Origin: Phycisphaerae bacterium
GTDB lineage: Bacteria > Planctomycetota > Phycisphaerae > SM23-33
DNA length: 17,435 nucleotides
Direction: 5' to 3'
NCBI GenBank assembly: GCA_022866005.1
Contig: JALHTV010000060.1
Coordinates: 1 to 17,435 of the forward strand
Shown: in pieces, positions 13,950 through 17,435 of the stretch
How positions within the stretch are numbered: position 1 is the stretch's first letter
How the letters are laid out: every line of letters starts with the position of its first letter
Translations under genes and position numbers: made by a program
Notes under the pieces: model-generated
Told to the model about the DNA's origin: nothing
The model's database searches: none
Seen by the model: the letters and a program-made list of their open reading frames with translations, nothing else

Positions 13950-14624
13950 TCACTGTTGTTCGATCTGTTGGCGGATCTCCGGCGGCATGTTCTCCAGCAT
14001 TCGCTCCCGCCGATCGGGCGGCATGGATCGGAACCTCTCGATCATCTCGGGGGTCACGACGAATGGGCGGTCGCCGAAGAAGCGTCCGCGGTCTCGCCGG
14101 TCCTCGGAGGGCTGGGGCTGTCCCGGGGTTAGCTGGCCCGCCTGGCCCTGGGACGCCCCGGCTTCGCGCGGTGCGAATACCGACAGCCTCAGCGGCTTGC
14201 CGTCCACCTCCAGCTCCACCCAGTCCGGGCCGGTCGCCAGGAGCTTGCAGCCCTGGTACTCCCCGCCCACCTTCACCCACTCGTTGTTGGGGAACACCGC
14301 CTGATCGCCCAGGACGGCGATGGGGGCGGGGGGCTTTTTCGGCCCGGCCGGGGGGGCGAACATATTGCGCTTCGACACTTGCTCGACGGTCTGGGTATCC
14401 GCCCGGGCCGTGGCAGCGCCCCGGGGCCGGTAGGCCGATGCGGGGGCGCGGGCGCCGGCCTCTTGCGGGGCGCGGACCTCCTCCAGCAGCCCCAGCAGTT
14501 CGTCGTGCGCCTTCGGGCGCGACGCGAGTGACGCCAGCGACAGCACACTCAGCAGCGCCGCCGCGCCGACCAGTCCAAGCCAGGCTGCCCTGGCCGGACG
14601 CAGGTTGCGGATGGGCAGGTTCAT
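13950..14624 (-). CDS. PilP/GspC-like inner-membrane linker protein
   Basis: 224 residues. ATG at 14624 has a strong AGGAGG site and overlaps the stop of the PilO-like gene (ATGA). Longer readings upstream are shadows of that gene. One membrane segment lies at about 13-35, then a helical stretch (DELLGLLEEVR) and a Pro/Ala linker. QVSKRNMFAPP (82-92) and a small beta domain follow (102-150: IAVLGDQAVFPNNEWVKVGGEY, then KLLATGPDWVELEVDGKPLRLSVF), as in the homology region of GspC/PulC and PilP. That region contacts the secretin N0 domain and so links the inner-membrane platform to the channel. The tail (FVVTPEMIERFRSMPPDRRE, then MPPEIRQQ) is helical and charged. The position just before gspD supports the role. 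Confidence 0.78.
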   Translation of the reverse strand: MNLPIRNLRPARAAWLGLVGAAALLSVLSLASLASRPKAHDELLGLLEEVRAPQEAGARAPASAYRPRGAATARADTQTVEQVSKRNMFAPPAGPKKPPAPIAVLGDQAVFPNNEWVKVGGEYQGCKLLATGPDWVELEVDGKPLRLSVFAPREAGASQGQAGQLTPGQPQPSEDRRDRGRFFGDRPFVVTPEMIERFRSMPPDRRERMLENMPPEIRQQIEQQ

Positions 14625-15193
14625 GATCGCCTCCTGTCGGTTTTGGCCGGGGTGCTCAGGAGCATCGTGACTTCCATCTGTCCCTGCTGCTGGGGCCGCG
14701 TGTCGCCGGTGGCAACGAGGCTGTCGACGACGATCAGGCTGTCGGCCCGGCGCAGCTCGGCCAGGCAACGGGCGAGATCGGGCAGTTGGCATCGGCCGGT
14801 CATGCGGAGCGTCACCATCTCCACCTCCGGTGCCCCGGGCACGCCTCGGGGCTGCTGGGGCTGATAGGCCGGATCGCGGATCCCGCTGCGGCCCATGACG
14901 GCCTGCACGGCCTCGCCGAACCGCAGCGTGGCCGGCTCCATGTCCTCCAGCGGCTTGGCGACGGCGTTGCCGTACATCGCCGTCAGGCGGTCGCGCTGAC
15001 TGAGATGCCTGCGCACCTGGTTCTCGAGCGCATCCAGTTGCGACTGGGCGACGGTGATTTCCTGGCGGGCCTGTTGCCACGAGATCGCCCAGGGCACCAG
15101 CACCCATCGGACGACGACCACCGCCAGCAAGGCCGCTGCCCCTAGCAGGATCGCTCGCCGGTCGTGCGGTGTCATCTGGCTCAGGGAAATCAC
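14621..15193 (-). CDS. PilO/GspM-like assembly-platform protein
   Basis: 190 residues from a GTG at 15193 with AGGAG seven bases upstream, one base after the stop of the PilM-PilN gene. An ATG six codons later has no ribosome-binding site. A short cytoplasmic end is followed by a membrane segment at about 13-35. A coiled-coil-like helix comes next (about 40-75: QARQEITVAQSQLDALENQV), then a periplasmic ferredoxin-like domain (EVEMVTLRMTGRCQLPDLARCLAEL, then SLIVVDSLVATG, then QMEVTMLLSTP). This is the PilO/GspM architecture. In the type II system it pairs with GspL in the inner-membrane platform. It ends in an ATGA overlap with the next gene. Confidence 0.82.
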   Translation of the reverse strand: MISLSQMTPHDRRAILLGAAALLAVVVVRWVLVPWAISWQQARQEITVAQSQLDALENQVRRHLSQRDRLTAMYGNAVAKPLEDMEPATLRFGEAVQAVMGRSGIRDPAYQPQQPRGVPGAPEVEMVTLRMTGRCQLPDLARCLAELRRADSLIVVDSLVATGDTRPQQQGQMEVTMLLSTPAKTDRRRS

Positions 15194-15194
15194 G

Positions 15195-17048
15195 CTAGGA
15201 CTCCTGCTGTTCGGCCGGCTGGGAGGTCGGTTCCTCGCCGGGTTCGTTTCCAGGGGGTGCCTGTCCTTCGGGGGGGTTCTGTGTGTCCTGCTCAGGCGGG
15301 GGTGGCAACGGGCGCGCCTGGTCGGGCGGCTGTTGGTCCGATGGCATCTCGCTTGAGACGGCCGCGCGTTCCGTGTCCGCCGACCTTCTTCTGCTCCGTC
15401 GCGACGCGCGGTCCGACCGATCGCGATCGGAGAAGTCTCCGGAGGACCGGTCGCGCCAGCCCCGGCGCTGGTCAGACCCCACCGAGGTGGTCGGCTGCGA
15501 CGCCGGTTGGGACGTCGGCTGGCTGGCCGCCGACCGGCGAACGGCCGACCCCGTGAAGGTGACCTCGAATGTCAGGCGATTCTGTTCCCTCTTGACCGGG
15601 CCCGGTTCCACCCGCGTCACCGAGGCCGCCTCGGACAGCCTCTTGAGAAAGTTCTGGTGTTCTTCCTCGCTGGGCACGGTCCCGGTGAGGGAGATCGCGC
15701 CCTTTCGGCTGTAGCGCCACGCGGTGATCTGGACCTGCGCGGGGGCGAGGGCGGAGATCTCCTCCAGCACGTCCAGCGGCGGGGGCGCCCCGCTCTCCAG
15801 GTGCTGCCCGACCGCCTTAGCGAGGTTCCACGCTCCCTGGCCGCCGATCTTGGCCTGCACGTCGGCGACGGCCTGTCGCAGGCGCGAGGCGTGGTGCAGG
15901 TCCAGGCCGTAGAGCACCGCCGTGGCCGCCAGCAACCAGGCCGCCACCACAGCCCAGCGCCAGCTCGCCTGATGCCATACCGGGCGCCGGGTCGGCGCTG
16001 CGCGGGCCAGGTTCACCGCCGGCGGGGCTTCCTGCATCACCGCCACCGCGGCCGAGATGGCCCCGGCTGCCTGATCGAAGGCCACGCGACTGTCGACCGA
16101 CAGATTCGCCGGCAAGCCCGCTAGCGACGTCGTCATCCCCAGTGTCGCGTTGACCAGCCCCACCAATCCTTGCGTGAGCGACGCCCGCCCGACCAGCACG
16201 CACCGGGTGGGGCGCTGCGGGCGGGGGATGTCGGCCACGCAGTCGCTGTAGGCCTCCAGGAGCTGCCGGGCCCAGCGAGCCGTCTCCTGCGCCAGGCGCT
16301 GCGCGACGTGCGATGACAGCGCCGGCGGCAGGGCGCCGTCTGAGGAGGAATCCAGCTTGACCGACTCGGCCTGGGCCGGGGCCAGGTGCTCCGAGGCGGC
16401 CAGACGAAGTGTCCAGTGGTCGCCGCCCTCGTCGATGACCGCGCAGCGGATGCACCGGCCCTGGTGCAGCACCACCAGGCTGGTGCTCCGGGCGGCTACG
16501 TCCACCAGCAGCAGCGATCCGTTGGAGGCGTGCAGCAGCGGCCAGGCCGTCGCCAGCGCGATGCTCGAGGGCAGCGCCGCCGCCGGCGCCTGCCCCAGGG
16601 CCGAGAGGCAGTGCGACAAGACCGCCAGGGCGTCCTTGCGGGCCGCGCACACCAGCACCCGCGTCTTGCCGGCCTGGAAGGGATCGGCGGCGTGGGTCCA
16701 GGACCAGGTGAAGCTGGCAGCCTGGGTCGGCAGCAGCAGCTCGATCTGATTGGCCACCATGGCGCCCAGGGCGGCTGGGGCAGCCGAGGGGAGCGCCATC
16801 ACGCGATGCAGGACCCACTCATCAGGCACCGCCACGGCCAACAGGCCGGTGGGCTTCACCCCAGCGCCCAGCTTGTCCAGGGCGGCCGCCAGCGAGGGGA
16901 CCGAGTCCCACCGCTCACCCAGGGCCACCTCGAAGTACCGGTCGGCGCGGTAGGAGCTGCCCGTCCGCGTCACGTGCACCAGGCGGACGGCGCTGCCGCC
17001 GAACTCCAGGCCCCAGGCCTCGGAGGGGATTTCCGGTTTCCTGCTCAT
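15195..17048 (-). CDS. gspL: GspL-like PilM-PilN fusion protein
   Basis: 617 residues. ATG at 17048 overlaps the GspK stop (ATGA). The N-terminal part (about 10-340) is PilM/actin-like: WGLEFGGSAVRLVHV at the start, then LLAVAVPDEWVLHRVMALPS, MVANQIELLLP, LLLVDVAARSTSLVVLHQG and the late CVLVGRASLTQGLV. One membrane segment follows (about 363-384, WRWAVVAAWLLAATAVLYGLDL). The PilN-like periplasmic domain is at about 390-500, with VLEEISALAPAQVQITAWRY and ISLTGTVPSEEEHQNFLKRL. The tail (about 500-617) is disordered, first Arg/Ser-Asp rich, then Pro/Gln/Glu rich with TSQPASQPTT linkers. Joining PilM and PilN gives the GspL layout; GspL couples the GspE ATPase to the periplasmic platform. The long tail is unusual. 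Confidence 0.85.
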   Translation of the reverse strand: MSRKPEIPSEAWGLEFGGSAVRLVHVTRTGSSYRADRYFEVALGERWDSVPSLAAALDKLGAGVKPTGLLAVAVPDEWVLHRVMALPSAAPAALGAMVANQIELLLPTQAASFTWSWTHAADPFQAGKTRVLVCAARKDALAVLSHCLSALGQAPAAALPSSIALATAWPLLHASNGSLLLVDVAARSTSLVVLHQGRCIRCAVIDEGGDHWTLRLAASEHLAPAQAESVKLDSSSDGALPPALSSHVAQRLAQETARWARQLLEAYSDCVADIPRPQRPTRCVLVGRASLTQGLVGLVNATLGMTTSLAGLPANLSVDSRVAFDQAAGAISAAVAVMQEAPPAVNLARAAPTRRPVWHQASWRWAVVAAWLLAATAVLYGLDLHHASRLRQAVADVQAKIGGQGAWNLAKAVGQHLESGAPPPLDVLEEISALAPAQVQITAWRYSRKGAISLTGTVPSEEEHQNFLKRLSEAASVTRVEPGPVKREQNRLTFEVTFTGSAVRRSAASQPTSQPASQPTTSVGSDQRRGWRDRSSGDFSDRDRSDRASRRSRRRSADTERAAVSSEMPSDQQPPDQARPLPPPPEQDTQNPPEGQAPPGNEPGEEPTSQPAEQQES

Positions 17049-17435
17049 TCGCTCTCGTACCAATAGAGGAGGGTCATCGGGCTGGTGCCTCGATCGATCA
17101 CGGCGACGATCTCGCAGCGGATGCCCGCCTCCGTCACGCCGCGGGAGCGCACCTCGAATATGTTGGACCGCACCGTGCACCGCTCCGCCACGGCCTTGAA
17201 CTCCTGCTCCGTCAGCGGGCCGCCCAAGAGCTGCCCGACGGACGTGTACGCGCCCTTGGCCGAGGCCCGCCGCGCCACCATCGCCTCGGCCGATTCGGCC
17301 GAGAGCGACGGCAGCGTCAGCAGCACGTCTTTGCTCGCGGTGTTCACGTTGATCAGGCCGCGGATGGTCCTGCGGTTCGTGACGGTGATCTGGTCCGTGT
17401 GGTCGGCGATCCAGCGGAGCGTGATCTCATTGACC
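17045..17435 (-). CDS. gspK: GspK minor pseudopilin, C-terminal part
   Basis: The frame is open to the window edge, so the 5' end is missing; about 129 C-terminal residues are present. It reads NEITLRWIADHTDQITVTNR, then RTIRGLINVNTASKDVLLTL, followed by PSLSAESAEAMVARR. The INVNTAS motif and the helix-hairpin-like segment after it, followed by SVGQLLGG...EQEFKAVAERCTVRSNIFEVRSRG and a final strand ending LLYWYESE, are characteristic of GspK. GspK sits at the pseudopilus tip with GspI and GspJ in the type II system. Its stop overlaps the start of the GspL-like gene by four bases, so the operon continues upstream outside the window. Confidence 0.85.
   Translation of the reverse strand, partial: VNEITLRWIADHTDQITVTNRRTIRGLINVNTASKDVLLTLPSLSAESAEAMVARRASAKGAYTSVGQLLGGPLTEQEFKAVAERCTVRSNIFEVRSRGVTEAGIRCEIVAVIDRGTSPMTLLYWYESE

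Noticed and set aside
14625..15107. N-terminal extension of the PilP/GspC-like protein
   Set aside because: The extension is an Arg/Gly-rich shadow of the PilO-like gene. The AGGAGG-preceded ATG at 14624 followed by a membrane segment is the better start.
1..17435. CRISPR array
   Set aside because: No regularly spaced 24-40 bp direct repeats were seen. The repeats found are two or three dispersed copies.

Overview
The window looks like a piece of a Planctomycetota chromosome, most likely from the Phycisphaerae side of the phylum. It is GC-rich, has two secretins, and its secreted proteins carry Thr/Ser-Gln-Pro linkers (TTQPASQPTT and similar). It also holds a DUF3826 protein and a type II secretion operon of PilM-PilN/PilO/PilP type. 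The phylum is an inference from style and gene content; no rRNA is present.

Layout. (1) Positions 1-494 hold no convincing complete gene. They contain a 45-nt 5' half of a tRNA-Ser and one copy of a dispersed repeat. (2) Positions 495-5275, minus strand, form a five-gene operon: two small exported Ig-like subunits that share the C-terminal motif LTASW, a PapD/DUF916-like periplasmic protein with several Ig-like domains, a short secretin, and a TPR lipoprotein. No usher is present. The simplest reading is a fibre or surface-protein export system that uses a secretin, with the TPR lipoprotein as possible pilotin, where chaperone-usher systems use FimD. This is my candidate for an undescribed system. 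(3) Positions 5276-6349 are about 1.1 kb of mostly non-coding debris: a codon-aligned 7-codon duplicate of part of the first subunit gene, a strong hairpin, and a degenerate tRNA-Met. (4) Positions 6350-7810, plus strand, hold a radical SAM protein with a B12-binding-like N-terminal region. (5) Positions 7811-8400 hold a possible 34-residue basic protein, the second copy of the dispersed repeat, an intact tRNA-Ser(UGA) and a palindromic stem-loop. (6) Positions 8401-9333, plus strand, hold an exported DUF3826 protein, followed by a palindromic convergent terminator region. (7) Positions 9431-17435, minus strand, are the distal part of a type II secretion operon. In transcription order it reads GspK (5' end outside), GspL-like PilM-PilN fusion, PilO/GspM-like, PilP/GspC-like, a 1098-residue GspD with six N1-type ring modules, and a beta-propeller lipoprotein. 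Genes in both minus-strand operons overlap or nearly touch, so translational coupling is likely.

How they work together. The T2SS operon encodes the minor pseudopilin, the inner-membrane assembly platform and the outer-membrane channel; GspE, F and G are expected just beyond position 17435. The 495-5275 operon has its own secretin and no ATPase, platform or prepilin genes. It is either a self-contained chaperone/secretin pathway or one that borrows inner-membrane parts from elsewhere.
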